Source: Deltaproteobacteria bacterium
GTDB lineage: Bacteria; Desulfobacterota; Desulfobulbia; Desulfobulbales; Desulfocapsaceae
Reading direction: 5' to 3'
NCBI GenBank assembly: GCA_026388715.1
Contig: JAPLJF010000001.1
Coordinates: 1-64,000 of the forward strand
DNA length: 64,000 bases
The number at the start of each line of letters is the position of its first letter. The first letter of the stretch is position 1. Below the pieces are notes generated by a model. The model had not been told where the DNA came from, searched no databases, and saw only the letters and a program-made list of their open reading frames with translations. The position numbers and the translations under genes are program-made. Positions 7,392 through 15,188 of the stretch are shown here, in pieces.

Positions 7392-8456
7392 ATGCGAAAA
7401 ACAGCAGTATTCAGAGATCCTCTTTTTTTAGATCACGACCCTGGTTTTGATCATGTGGAGTCGCCGGAGCGATTAAAGGGTATTTATAAAATTCTTGATG
7501 GCAAGCCATTATCTGGCTGTTTTTTTGAACCAAAATTTAATCCGGCCTCCCATGCAATTATCGGTTTGAATCATTCAGAAGCCCTTATCGCAAGGGTTTC
7601 CGAGACCGCTGGTAAGATATTTGATGCTCTTGACTCTGACACGCATACCTCACCAGATTCCTATGCTGCCGCCTGTCTTGCGGTGGGTGCCCTAATTAAA
7701 GGGGTTGATCTGTTAATGGCTGGTGAGATTGATAATGGTTTTGCCCTTGTGCGTCCTCCTGGTCATCATGCGGAAAGAAACCAGTCCATGGGGTTTTGTC
7801 TGTTTAACAATGTGGCTATTGCCGCCCATTATGCCATACAGATTCTTGGTCTGGAAAGAGTGATGATCGTTGATTGGGATTTGCATCATGGAAATGGAAC
7901 CCAGCATTCGTTTTATGAGAGTGAAAAAGTTCTCTATCTCTCCACGCATCAGTATCCCTATTTTCCCGGGACTGGTTCACTGAAAGAAACCGGCAGGGGC
8001 AAGGGAGAGGGGTTTACGATTAATGTTCCTTTACCTGGATATCAGGGAGATGTGGATTATGCTACTATCTTTGATGATTTGGTGGTTCCCATTGGTCGTG
8101 AATATAAACCGCAACTCATTCTTGTCTCTGCCGGATTTGATATTTGTCGCGGTGATCCCCTGGGGACCATGGAGGTGACTGCACCAGGATTTGCCTATTT
8201 GACCAGAACCCTTATCCGGTTGGCCGAAGAGGTATGTGACGGGCGTTTGTTGCTTACCTTGGAGGGAGGATATAATCTTGACGGGCAGCGAGATGGTATC
8301 CTGGCTGTTCTGGGGGAATTGTATGGTCATATGCTTGAGACTGGTTACCCAACCAATTTGGATGATGATACTGCTACGTATCTGAGTCGGGAAAAATCAT
8401 CTCATCCGGCTATTCTCCAAGCATGGGAGGTTGCAAAAAAATATTGGAAAATGTAA
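7392..8456 (+). CDS. Histone deacetylase/acetylpolyamine amidohydrolase family enzyme
   Basis: A zinc-dependent amidohydrolase of the class II HDAC-like superfamily (354 residues). Visible motifs: RPPGHHAERNQSMGFCLFNN (tandem active-site histidines), VMIVDWDLHHGNGTQ (zinc-ligand Asp and His), LVSAGFDICRGDPLG (second zinc Asp) and LTLEGGYNLDG with the substrate loop. Bacterial members act on acetylated polyamines, acetoin-related proteins (AcuC) or unknown acyl-lysines, so the substrate cannot be set from sequence. Ribosome binding site CAGGAGGG precedes ATG 7392. Likely co-transcribed with the upstream folate gene. Confidence 0.92.
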   Translation: MRKTAVFRDPLFLDHDPGFDHVESPERLKGIYKILDGKPLSGCFFEPKFNPASHAIIGLNHSEALIARVSETAGKIFDALDSDTHTSPDSYAAACLAVGALIKGVDLLMAGEIDNGFALVRPPGHHAERNQSMGFCLFNNVAIAAHYAIQILGLERVMIVDWDLHHGNGTQHSFYESEKVLYLSTHQYPYFPGTGSLKETGRGKGEGFTINVPLPGYQGDVDYATIFDDLVVPIGREYKPQLILVSAGFDICRGDPLGTMEVTAPGFAYLTRTLIRLAEEVCDGRLLLTLEGGYNLDGQRDGILAVLGELYGHMLETGYPTNLDDDTATYLSREKSSHPAILQAWEVAKKYWKM

Positions 8457-8490
8457 GCTCTGCGACAATGTTTTTGTAGCTTGAATTTTA

Positions 8491-8540
8491 GGAACCGTTA
8501 CGAAACAGCCGTGACATTCTTGGCCATTTTGTTACGGCTT
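8491..8540. repeat. Intergenic palindrome family, copy A
   Basis: Arms GGAACCGTTACGAAA and TTTTGTTACGGCTT form an imperfect inverted repeat around a spacer of about 20 bp. Copies at 10152-10206 and 36334-36383 share the core GCCGT(A/T)ACGAAAT / ATTTCGT(A/T)ACGGC. This copy is the most diverged and lies between two convergent-free, same-strand genes. Confidence 0.65.
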
Positions 8541-8604
8541 ATTATGCCATTCTTGCCGTATAAAAGATACAGTTGTTTTAGTTAAACCTTCGAGAGGAAT
8601 TGGT

Positions 8605-9675
8605 TTGGAAGAAAAAAAGGCAAAAATATTACTTGCAGATGACGATGTCACGGTTCGGACTACTGTGTCTACGGTACTGGAGATGTTTGGTCATATAGTG
8701 AATACTGTTGTCGATGGCAGAGACGTTCTTGAACTGATTGATGATTCCTATGATGTGATCATTCTTGATATTAATATGCCGGACATGGGAGGTTTTGAAA
8801 CCATTAAGGTTTTGAACTCCCGTCAGTATGATATTCCAGTGTTGTTTTTGACTGGCGCTGGTTCCATGGAATATGTGGTGCAAGCGATTAATCTTGGAGG
8901 ATATGATTTTTTAACTAAACCTATTGAAGATCTTGATATGTTTAATGTCAAGATCCGGCGTGCCATAGAAAAAAGATCATTTATTCTTCGGGAAAGACAA
9001 TATAAGATTTCCTTGGAAGAGGAAGTTCGGAGCAAGACTAAGGAACTGGAAGAGACGAACAGGCTTTTGCTCACGTATAGTCATAGTCTGGAGAATGCAA
9101 CGGTCCAGTTGATGAGTAGTCTCCAGAACGCCATGGAGGAGAAGGATTTATATACTGCCGGTCATACCAAGCGAGTGACAGAGTATGCATTAATGCTTGG
9201 TATTGCTATGAATTTACCAGAAAAAGAACTGGTAGTATTGCGGCGGGCGGCGCAGTTTCACGATATTGGCAAACTGGTGATAGACCTCTCCTGTATTCAA
9301 AAGCCTGGGAAATTAACCGATGACGAGTGGATACTTATCAGAAAACATCCTGTTGTTGGTGCTAATATTATTCAACCATTGGGGTTCATGGAGCGGGAGC
9401 AGTTTATTATCCGACATCATCATGAGCGCATTGATGGTAAAGGATATCCAGATGGTTTGAAGGGTGAAAAACTGGATCAGTTGACCAAAATTCTTGTTGT
9501 GGTGGATAGTTATGATGCCATGACTTCAAGGCGAAATTATCGTCGAAATTTGAACATGGATGAAGCTCTCTGTGAACTGCAACTACATTCTGGTTCTCGG
9601 TTTGATAAAGAAACTGTTGATGTTTTCTCCCATGCTGTTCAAGATTTTGTGCTTACCTTCAATGTATCGTTATAA
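8605..9675 (+). CDS. Response regulator with HD-GYP domain (c-di-GMP phosphodiesterase)
   Basis: Receiver domain at about residues 5-120, with acidic pocket ADDD, phospho-acceptor Asp about residue 55 (VIILDINMPD), Thr in FLTGAG and Lys in LTKP. A coiled-coil linker (about 130-170) follows, then an HD-GYP domain with HDIGK and HHERIDGKGYPDG, the metal and c-di-GMP signature, implying hydrolysis of c-di-GMP to GMP. Start is TTG 8605 with GAGAGGAA upstream. No histidine kinase is adjacent, so its sensor is elsewhere. The gene is 25 bp before gatC, possibly read through together. Confidence 0.92.
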   Translation: MEEKKAKILLADDDVTVRTTVSTVLEMFGHIVNTVVDGRDVLELIDDSYDVIILDINMPDMGGFETIKVLNSRQYDIPVLFLTGAGSMEYVVQAINLGGYDFLTKPIEDLDMFNVKIRRAIEKRSFILRERQYKISLEEEVRSKTKELEETNRLLLTYSHSLENATVQLMSSLQNAMEEKDLYTAGHTKRVTEYALMLGIAMNLPEKELVVLRRAAQFHDIGKLVIDLSCIQKPGKLTDDEWILIRKHPVVGANIIQPLGFMEREQFIIRHHHERIDGKGYPDGLKGEKLDQLTKILVVVDSYDAMTSRRNYRRNLNMDEALCELQLHSGSRFDKETVDVFSHAVQDFVLTFNVSL

Positions 9676-9700
9676 TATCAAGGCTTCAGGTTGAAAGGAA

Positions 9701-9985
9701 ATGAAGATAACAAAAGAAGAAGTTGAGAGGGTGGCGCATTTGTCCCGGTTAAATCTGAGTGTACAGGAGGTGGAAACCATGACCGGTCAACTGGATACCA
9801 TTCTTTCCTATGTGGCCAAACTGGATGAGCTGGATACCACCGGGGTACCAGCAATGACTCATGCTTTTTCTGTGTCCAATGTCTTTCGTGAAGACAGGGT
9901 GACTGATTCGCTGACCAGGAAAGAAGCATTGGCTAATGGTCCTTGCCAGAATGGAGAGGCGTTTGTGGTACCGAGAATTATTTAG
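9701..9985 (+). CDS. gatC: Asp-tRNA(Asn)/Glu-tRNA(Gln) amidotransferase subunit C
   Basis: The small subunit (94 residues) of the GatCAB amidotransferase, which converts mischarged Glu-tRNA(Gln) and/or Asp-tRNA(Asn). The family start MKITKEEVERVAHLSRLNLS, the centre LDTILSYVAKLDELDTTGV and the ending EAFVVPRII are all present. Ribosome binding site GAAAGGAA precedes ATG 9701. gatA follows 260 bp downstream, an unusually long gap that contains two repeat structures. gatB is not in the window. Confidence 0.95.
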   Translation: MKITKEEVERVAHLSRLNLSVQEVETMTGQLDTILSYVAKLDELDTTGVPAMTHAFSVSNVFREDRVTDSLTRKEALANGPCQNGEAFVVPRII

Positions 9986-10095
9986 GGGTTGTTAGGGGAT
10001 GAGCGGTTCTTTTTAGATCATCACTGGACAGTCCCTATGCCGGCACGAATTTCCAATGTTATGGTTATTTGTGAACGACAGATTTAGGGGTTGTT
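9980..10095. repeat. 14-bp direct repeats bracketing about 88 bp after gatC
   Basis: ATTTAGGGGTTGTT occurs at 9980-9993 (covering the gatC stop codon) and again at 10082-10095. The following bases are also partly alike (GGGATGAGC versus GGAGATAAGC). This suggests an insertion or tandem duplication that copied the 3' end of gatC. No protein is encoded between the repeats. Confidence 0.55.
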
Positions 10096-10151
10096 CGGAG
10101 ATAAGCTGTTGTAAAGAAATAACATGGATATCTTAATGGCGAAAACGGCAT

Positions 10152-10206
10152 AAGGAGCCGTAACGAAATAGTCATAAAGAGACAAGTTATTTCGTAACGG
10201 CTCCTT
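10152..10206. repeat. Intergenic palindrome family, copy B
   Basis: Arms AAGGAGCCGTAACGAAATA (10152-10170) and TATTTCGTAACGGCTCCTT (10188-10206) are inverse with a single central mismatch, around a 17-bp spacer. It is the best-preserved of three copies in the window (also 8491, 36334). It lies 40 bp upstream of gatA and could form a stable hairpin between gatC and gatA. There is no T-run, so it is not a standard terminator. Confidence 0.8.
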
Positions 10207-10245
10207 AACTGTTTTTATTGAGAGCGATTATTTTTTGAGGTATTG

Positions 10246-11706
10246 ATGAATCCGTATGAATTGACCATTGCCCAAGCAAACAGGCAATTGGCCGCAGGAA
10301 ATCTCTCGTCCCGTGAATTAACCCAAAGTTGTCTTGAACGTATCGAGGCTGTTGATGATAAGGTTAAGGCCTTTCTGGTGGTTACTCCTGAACAGGCCTT
10401 AGTCCAAGCCGATGAGGCGGATACGATTAGGGCTCGTGGTGACGCACAACCCTTGTGTGGCATTCCACTCTCCGTAAAAGATTTGCTCTGCACCAAGGGG
10501 ATCGTTACCACCTGTGGCTCCCGGATGCTGGAACATTTTGTCCCTCCCTACGATGCAACTGTTATCGAAAAGCTGAAGGGACAAGGTGCCGTTATCCTTG
10601 GTAAGGTGGCCATGGATGAATTTGCCATGGGGTCAACCTCGGAGAATTGTGCCTTTCGGGTCCCTGAAAATCCGTGGAAACTGGGATTTGTGAGTGGGGG
10701 GTCTTCCGGTGGTTCTGCCGCATCGGTTGCGGCCCTGGAGTGTCCTGGTTCTCTTGGTTCTGATACTGGCGGCTCCATTCGCCAGCCAGCTTCTCTTTGT
10801 GGTATTGTGGGGATCAAACCAACCTATGGTCTGGTCTCCCGGTATGGTCTGGTGGCCTTTGCCTCTTCCCTTGATCAGATTGGCCCTCTCACCCGGGATG
10901 TCACTGATTGCGCCTTGATGATGAATGCCATTAGTGGGTATGATCCCAAGGATTCCACATCAGCCAGGCAGGAGGTGTCTGATTACAGCTCCTCCCTTAT
11001 TGGAGGTCTCCAAGGGATGCGGGTGGGGGTACCCCGGGAATATTTTGGCGAAGGGTTAGACCCGGAGGTTCGGGAGGTAGTGGCCCACGGCATTGACGTG
11101 CTGAGGGATGCAGGGGCGGAAATTACTGAAGTGTCGCTGCCGCGCACAGATTATTGTGTCGCAGTTTATTATCTTATTGCCACGGCTGAGGCAAGTTCCA
11201 ATCTGGCGCGATATGATGGCGTCTCCTATGGTTTTCGAGACCTGGAAGTGAAGACCCTCATGGAGATGTACAAGGAGACCCGTTCACAGGGGTTTGGCAC
11301 CGAAGTGAAACGGCGGATCCTGATTGGAACGTATGCCCTGTCTGCCGGGTATTATGATGCGTATTATAAAAAGGCCTCGCAGGTCCGCACTCTGATCCTG
11401 GGTGATTTTAATCGTGCCTTTGAGCAGTGTGATGTCCTGATTTCACCCGTTGTTCCTACTCCGGCCTGGAAGCTGGGAGAGAAGGCTGATAACCCCTTGG
11501 CCATGTATCTTTCGGATGTGTTGACCATCTCTGCTAATCTTGGGGGAATCCCAGGTATCTCGGTGCCTGGCGGCTTCAGTCGGGATGGATTGCCCATTGG
11601 AATTCAGCTCCAAGGGGCTCATTTCAGGGAAGATTCTTTGTTTAAGGTTGCTTATAATCTGGAACGAGGGTTGAATCTGCCGCCACAACGGCCTGGAATT
11701 GCGTAA
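10246..11706 (+). CDS. gatA: Asp-tRNA(Asn)/Glu-tRNA(Gln) amidotransferase subunit A
   Basis: The amidase subunit that releases ammonia from glutamine for tRNA-dependent amidation. 486 residues, normal length. The Ser-cisSer-Lys triad is visible: Lys in PLSVKDLL (about residue 78), the Ser-rich GGSSGGSAA and the catalytic Ser loop SDTGGSIRQPA. ATG 10246 is chosen because GAGG lies 6-9 nt upstream; one codon earlier a TTG is possible. It belongs with gatC upstream; gatB must be elsewhere in the genome. Confidence 0.96.
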   Translation: MNPYELTIAQANRQLAAGNLSSRELTQSCLERIEAVDDKVKAFLVVTPEQALVQADEADTIRARGDAQPLCGIPLSVKDLLCTKGIVTTCGSRMLEHFVPPYDATVIEKLKGQGAVILGKVAMDEFAMGSTSENCAFRVPENPWKLGFVSGGSSGGSAASVAALECPGSLGSDTGGSIRQPASLCGIVGIKPTYGLVSRYGLVAFASSLDQIGPLTRDVTDCALMMNAISGYDPKDSTSARQEVSDYSSSLIGGLQGMRVGVPREYFGEGLDPEVREVVAHGIDVLRDAGAEITEVSLPRTDYCVAVYYLIATAEASSNLARYDGVSYGFRDLEVKTLMEMYKETRSQGFGTEVKRRILIGTYALSAGYYDAYYKKASQVRTLILGDFNRAFEQCDVLISPVVPTPAWKLGEKADNPLAMYLSDVLTISANLGGIPGISVPGGFSRDGLPIGIQLQGAHFREDSLFKVAYNLERGLNLPPQRPGIA

Positions 11707-11737
11707 CAGTATTTAATTGAAGTGTGAAGAGGTTGGA

Positions 11738-12850
11738 ATGAAGATCCAGGTACCTGATAATATTGCATCAATAGTTCCCTATCCACCAGGTAAACCCTTG
11801 GAGGAACTGGAAAGGGAGTATGGAGTGAGTGGTTCCATCAAGATGGCCTCCAATGAAAATCCTTGGGGGCCATCCTCCAAGGCCATTCAGGCTATCCGTG
11901 GTGCACTTAACAATCTGCATCGTTATCCGGATGGGTGTGGGTATTATCTGGTCCATGCCTTGGCCGAAAAACTTGGATTTGCCCCCGAAGAGATTGTGCT
12001 AGGCAATGGTTCCAATGAGATTATTGAGATGCTGGTCAAGGCCTATGTCCAGACGGGGGATGAGGTTATTACCAGCCATCCATCGTTTCTCATGTATCAA
12101 AAGATTGTCGAGGTCCGGTGCGGGGTGAATATTGCTATCCCTTTGACCAGGATGCATCATGATCTGGTCACGATTCTGGCTGCCATCACCGACAGAACCC
12201 GGCTGATTTTTCTTGATAATCCCAACAATCCCACTGGTAACGCGATTAAACCTACGGACTTGTATGCCTTTCTTAGCGAGGTTCCGGAATCCGTGCTGGT
12301 CGTGCTTGATGAGGCCTATGTGGATTTTATGGACAGTGAACTGCAGGTTGATATCTTTTCTCTGGTCCGTAACACCAAAGGGCGGTGCGGGGTGGTGTCT
12401 CTGCGTACTTTTTCCAAGGCATACGGTCTGGCCGGGTTGCGCATCGGCTATGGTTTGATGCCGTCCTTGGTGGCAGGGAATCTGCATAAGGTACGGCAGC
12501 CTTTTAATGTGAATCAACTGGCTCAGATTGGCGCCCTTGCAGCTCTCCAGGATGAGGAATTTTATCAGCAAACCCTGCAGCGTACCCATGAGGGGTTGCA
12601 GTATCTGCAGGATGAAGTGGAAAAACTGGGGTGTACAAGCTATCCATCGCAGACCAATTTTTTTCTGATTGATGTTCAGGGTGATGCTACGGTCCTGTAT
12701 GAGGCCATGCTTCATAAAGGGGTTATTATCCGTTCCATGAAACCCTATGGCTATCCCGATATGGTGCGTGTTACCGTGGGCAGCGAAGAGGAAAACAATC
12801 GCTTTCTTGCCGCGTTGTCTGCGTGTCTGCTTGAGCTTTCTTATGTCTGA
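11738..12850 (+). CDS. hisC: Histidinol-phosphate aminotransferase
   Basis: A PLP-dependent class I/II aminotransferase of histidine biosynthesis (imidazole acetol phosphate to histidinol phosphate). 370 residues. Motifs: KMASNENPWGPS at the N-terminus, RYPDGCGYYL, GNGSNEII, LDNPNNPTGN (PLP pyridine contacts), VVLDEAYVDF and the Schiff-base lysine in TFSKAYGLAGLRIGYG. ATG 11738 follows AAGAGG; an in-frame upstream start would add seven residues without homology. It overlaps cmk by 8 bp, so the two are translationally coupled, an arrangement seen in related deltaproteobacteria. Confidence 0.95.
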   Translation: MKIQVPDNIASIVPYPPGKPLEELEREYGVSGSIKMASNENPWGPSSKAIQAIRGALNNLHRYPDGCGYYLVHALAEKLGFAPEEIVLGNGSNEIIEMLVKAYVQTGDEVITSHPSFLMYQKIVEVRCGVNIAIPLTRMHHDLVTILAAITDRTRLIFLDNPNNPTGNAIKPTDLYAFLSEVPESVLVVLDEAYVDFMDSELQVDIFSLVRNTKGRCGVVSLRTFSKAYGLAGLRIGYGLMPSLVAGNLHKVRQPFNVNQLAQIGALAALQDEEFYQQTLQRTHEGLQYLQDEVEKLGCTSYPSQTNFFLIDVQGDATVLYEAMLHKGVIIRSMKPYGYPDMVRVTVGSEEENNRFLAALSACLLELSYV

Positions 12851-13529
12851 GAAGCGTGAGATTGTTACCATTGATGGGCCGTCCGGCGTGGGAAAATCGA
12901 CACTGAGCCGGAAGGTGGCTGCCGCCCTTGGATATACCTATCTGGATACGGGTGCCATGTATCGGGCGGTAGCCTTGTTTCTCCAGCGGTTGCAGATAGA
13001 TCTGACCGATGAGCAGGCGGTGGGTTCCGTCCTTGCTGGCATGGATTTACAGTTGTTTCCGGCAGGACAGGAAGATGGTGATGTGGGGGTTGTGGTCAAC
13101 GGCCAGGATGTGAGCAGCGTCATTCGCACCCCTGAGGCAGGGATGTTGGCCTCGCTGGTGTCAGCAATTCCGGCGGTGAGAAAGAGGTTGACCGAGATGC
13201 AGCAGACTCTTGGCCAACAGGGAAAGATCGTTGCCGAAGGAAGAGATACTGGCACCGTGGTTTTTCCTGATGCCCGTTGGAAGTTTTACCTTGAGGCTGA
13301 TTTAGAAGAACGGGCTCGCAGACGAGTGGCGCAGCTTCGATCCGCTGGCCAGGAGGTTGATTCCCAGGAGTTGCTGGCCATGATTGCCAAGCGTGACCGT
13401 GATGATCAGGAGCGGACATTAGCCCCTTTGCAAAAGGCTGACGATGCTCTCAGTATTGATACCACCTCTCTTGATATTGACGAGGTGTGCACAAAGATGC
13501 TGGAGGTTATTCAGGCACAAAGAACCTGA
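12843..13529 (+). CDS. cmk: Cytidylate kinase
   Basis: Phosphorylates CMP/dCMP with ATP (228 residues). P-loop DGPSGVGKST at residues 11-20, the LDTGAMYRAVAL CMP-binding segment, VAEGRDTGTVVFPDA and a lid region rich in Arg (RRRVAQLR, RDRDDQERT). ATG 12843 lies inside the last codons of hisC, giving an 8-bp overlap. rpsA or ispH, which often follow cmk, are absent; a strong terminator follows at 13685. Confidence 0.95.
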   Translation: MSEKREIVTIDGPSGVGKSTLSRKVAAALGYTYLDTGAMYRAVALFLQRLQIDLTDEQAVGSVLAGMDLQLFPAGQEDGDVGVVVNGQDVSSVIRTPEAGMLASLVSAIPAVRKRLTEMQQTLGQQGKIVAEGRDTGTVVFPDARWKFYLEADLEERARRRVAQLRSAGQEVDSQELLAMIAKRDRDDQERTLAPLQKADDALSIDTTSLDIDEVCTKMLEVIQAQRT

Positions 13530-13539
13530 GCTTTGAGTA

Positions 13540-13662
13540 ATTCCATTTCTAAATCAAAACTATAATATTATAGAAGGGACTATTGATGATACACCAATAG
13601 CAATAAGGGGAAATGACATGAATATCTATGCAATAAGTGAATACTTGAAATAGAAATGGAAT
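13540..13662. repeat. 123-bp spacer bounded by 12-bp inverted repeats
   Basis: ATTCCATTTCTA (13540-13551) and TAGAAATGGAAT (13651-13662) are perfect inverse copies bounding an AT-rich stretch with no coding frame. This could be a small non-autonomous element or the ends of a structured RNA. It lies between cmk and its terminator. Confidence 0.5.
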
Positions 13663-13684
13663 AAGGTATAAAAATAAAAACAAT

Positions 13685-13728
13685 AAAAAAGGGGAACAAT
13701 ACCAAAAGTGGTATTGTTCCCCTTTTTT
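13685..13728. terminator. Strong bidirectional terminator between cmk and pal
   Basis: The stem AAAAAAGGGGAACAATACC / GGTATTGTTCCCCTTTTTT with a 6-nt loop is perfect over 19 bp and has A/T runs at both sides. It serves the convergent genes cmk (plus) and pal (minus). Confidence 0.93.
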
Positions 13729-13745
13729 ATCAAGAAGAGAAAAAA

Positions 13746-14330
13746 TTATTCAATAACAAAGTCATCGCGTCTGTTGTATTGATAACTTGTTTCATCTGAT
13801 CCTTCAAAGAGGGGTCTTTCTTCGCCATAGCTGACGGTGCGGATACGGGAGCCGTTAACGCCAAGATCAACCATGTATTTTTTGGCGTTGATGGCACGTC
13901 TTTCACCAAGGGCCAGGTTGTACTCATTAGTGCCCCGGGCATCGCAGTTGCCCTCAATAACGATGGACTCTGATGATGATTTCATGTAGGTGGCGTTGGC
14001 CACCAGATTCTGGGCCATATCCTTACGGATACTTGACTGGTCATAATCAAAATAGATGGGTTGAAACTGCGCAGAAGAGCGGCCATGTTGGCGTTTATAG
14101 TCATCGCTTTGCTCACCTTGACCAAAACTACCATTTTTTTTATTAGTGGAGTCATCCAGTGTACCCTCGGCACTGCCGCTCGTATCTGGATAGTTTACAT
14201 TGCTACCACTCGCGGCATCTGCTCCGGATGTAGGCGGCGTTACTTCTTTTTTACTACAACCTCCGGCAACAAAGGTGAGTGAGCCAATCAGAGTCAGAAA
14301 GAGAAGGGTGTGCAGGGTCTTTTTTTTCAT
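13746..14330 (-). CDS. pal: Peptidoglycan-associated lipoprotein Pal
   Basis: An outer-membrane lipoprotein that anchors the envelope to peptidoglycan within the Tol-Pal system. The signal peptide ends at a lipidated Cys (TFVAGGCSKK, about residue 25). A low-complexity linker rich in Ser, Gly and Asp follows, then a C-terminal OmpA-like domain (about 90-194) with IYFDYDQSSIR, VIEGNCDARGTNEYNLALGERRA and ADLGV-type spacing; these Asp/Arg residues bind diaminopimelate. ATG 14330 chosen; a GTG three codons earlier is possible. tolB and ybgF are not adjacent. A promoter and palindrome lie upstream. Confidence 0.95.
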   Translation of the reverse strand: MKKKTLHTLLFLTLIGSLTFVAGGCSKKEVTPPTSGADAASGSNVNYPDTSGSAEGTLDDSTNKKNGSFGQGEQSDDYKRQHGRSSAQFQPIYFDYDQSSIRKDMAQNLVANATYMKSSSESIVIEGNCDARGTNEYNLALGERRAINAKKYMVDLGVNGSRIRTVSYGEERPLFEGSDETSYQYNRRDDFVIE

Positions 14331-14365
14331 GATTTTCACTTTTAGGAAAGGGAGAAATTGTTGTT

Positions 14366-14391
14366 TTCAGTCCAGTTAAAACTGGACTGAA
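14366..14391. promoter_or_regulatory. Perfect 26-bp palindrome in the pal leader
   Basis: TTCAGTCCAGTT-AA-AACTGGACTGAA is a perfect 12-bp inverted repeat with a 2-bp centre, placed between the predicted pal promoter (14419-14446) and the pal start codon (14330). Either a repressor operator (size and symmetry fit a dimeric regulator) or a leader hairpin. No T-run follows on the minus strand. Confidence 0.6.
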
Positions 14392-14418
14392 TTGGAAGAT
14401 ATAATCTATGCTAACTTT

Positions 14419-14446
14419 ACTATACCCCTAATGGTGCGGACGTCAA
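14419..14446 (-). promoter_or_regulatory. Sigma-70-type promoter for pal
   Basis: On the minus strand TTGACG (14446-14441) and TATAGT (14424-14419) are 16 bp apart. The transcript would start near 14412, giving a leader of about 80 nt that includes the palindrome at 14366-14391. Confidence 0.6.
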
Positions 14447-14518
14447 GGAAATTGAGAGAACAAACTGTGTTCGTGATAAATTTCTTGCTTCCAGTCCTGA
14501 AATGCGGTAAGCGCTTGA

Positions 14519-14533
14519 TTATCTAATAGATAA
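14519..14533. promoter_or_regulatory. Short palindrome upstream of the DUF2721 gene
   Basis: TTATCTA-A-TAGATAA is a perfect 7-1-7 palindrome in the divergent region between pal and the DUF2721 gene. It could be an operator; nothing else supports it. The rest of 14340-14642 holds the pal promoter and palindrome and no gene. Confidence 0.3.
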
Positions 14534-14642
14534 AGTATTATCTATCTTAGTCAAACTGGGAGATAGCTGTTTACCACCACCACACCCCCCAACGTGCCCT
14601 GAATTTTATAAACAGACGGGACTCGCAAGAGAAAATTTTGCC

Positions 14643-15062
14643 ATGGATATCACCTTTACCACACCAGCCCTGCTTTTTCCGGCCGTGACCTTTCTTCTTA
14701 TCGCCTATACTAATCGCTTTCTGGCCCTTGGTTCTCGGATCCGCAACCTGCATGACCGGTATCAGAAAAATCCTGATGCTATCTTGTTCTCTCAGATCAA
14801 GAGTCTGCGTCGTCGGGTGATACTGATCAGGAATATGCAGGCCTGTGGGGTTGCAGGGCTTTTCTGTTGCGTGGTCTGCATGCTGCTTCTTTTTTTGGGT
14901 TGGCAGTTTGCTGGCAAGATCTTGTTTGCGATCAGTTTATTCCTGCTACTTGCCTCTCTTGGTATCTCGTTTCGGGAAATTTTGCTCTCTGTTGAGGCGC
15001 TTAATCTTGAGTTATGTTTCATGGAGAGTAAGGGGAGACTGGGCAAAGAGGATAATCTGTGA
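14643..15062 (+). CDS. DUF2721-type membrane protein
   Basis: 139 residues with the layout of the DUF2721 family: a first hydrophobic helix (TPALLFPAVTFLLIAYTNRFLAL), a cytoplasmic arginine-rich loop (SRIRNLHDRYQ, KSLRRRVILIRNMQ), then two membrane helices (GVAGLFCCVVCMLLLFLGW and ILFAISLFLLLASLGISF). The conserved LHDRY and RRRxxLI parts are visible. No function is known for the family. It stands alone between pal and an orphan secreted gene on the other strand. Confidence 0.75.
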   Translation: MDITFTTPALLFPAVTFLLIAYTNRFLALGSRIRNLHDRYQKNPDAILFSQIKSLRRRVILIRNMQACGVAGLFCCVVCMLLLFLGWQFAGKILFAISLFLLLASLGISFREILLSVEALNLELCFMESKGRLGKEDNL

Positions 15063-15188
15063 GGGGTCCTTACCCTGGCAAGACTGGCTCCTTTTTCTCT
15101 TAGCGGCGCGAACGATCAAAGAAATTTGAGTCCAGGACCGACATGGCAGGCCCAAAGCCGCTGCCAGTTAGTGGCACCCGGCGAGTAC

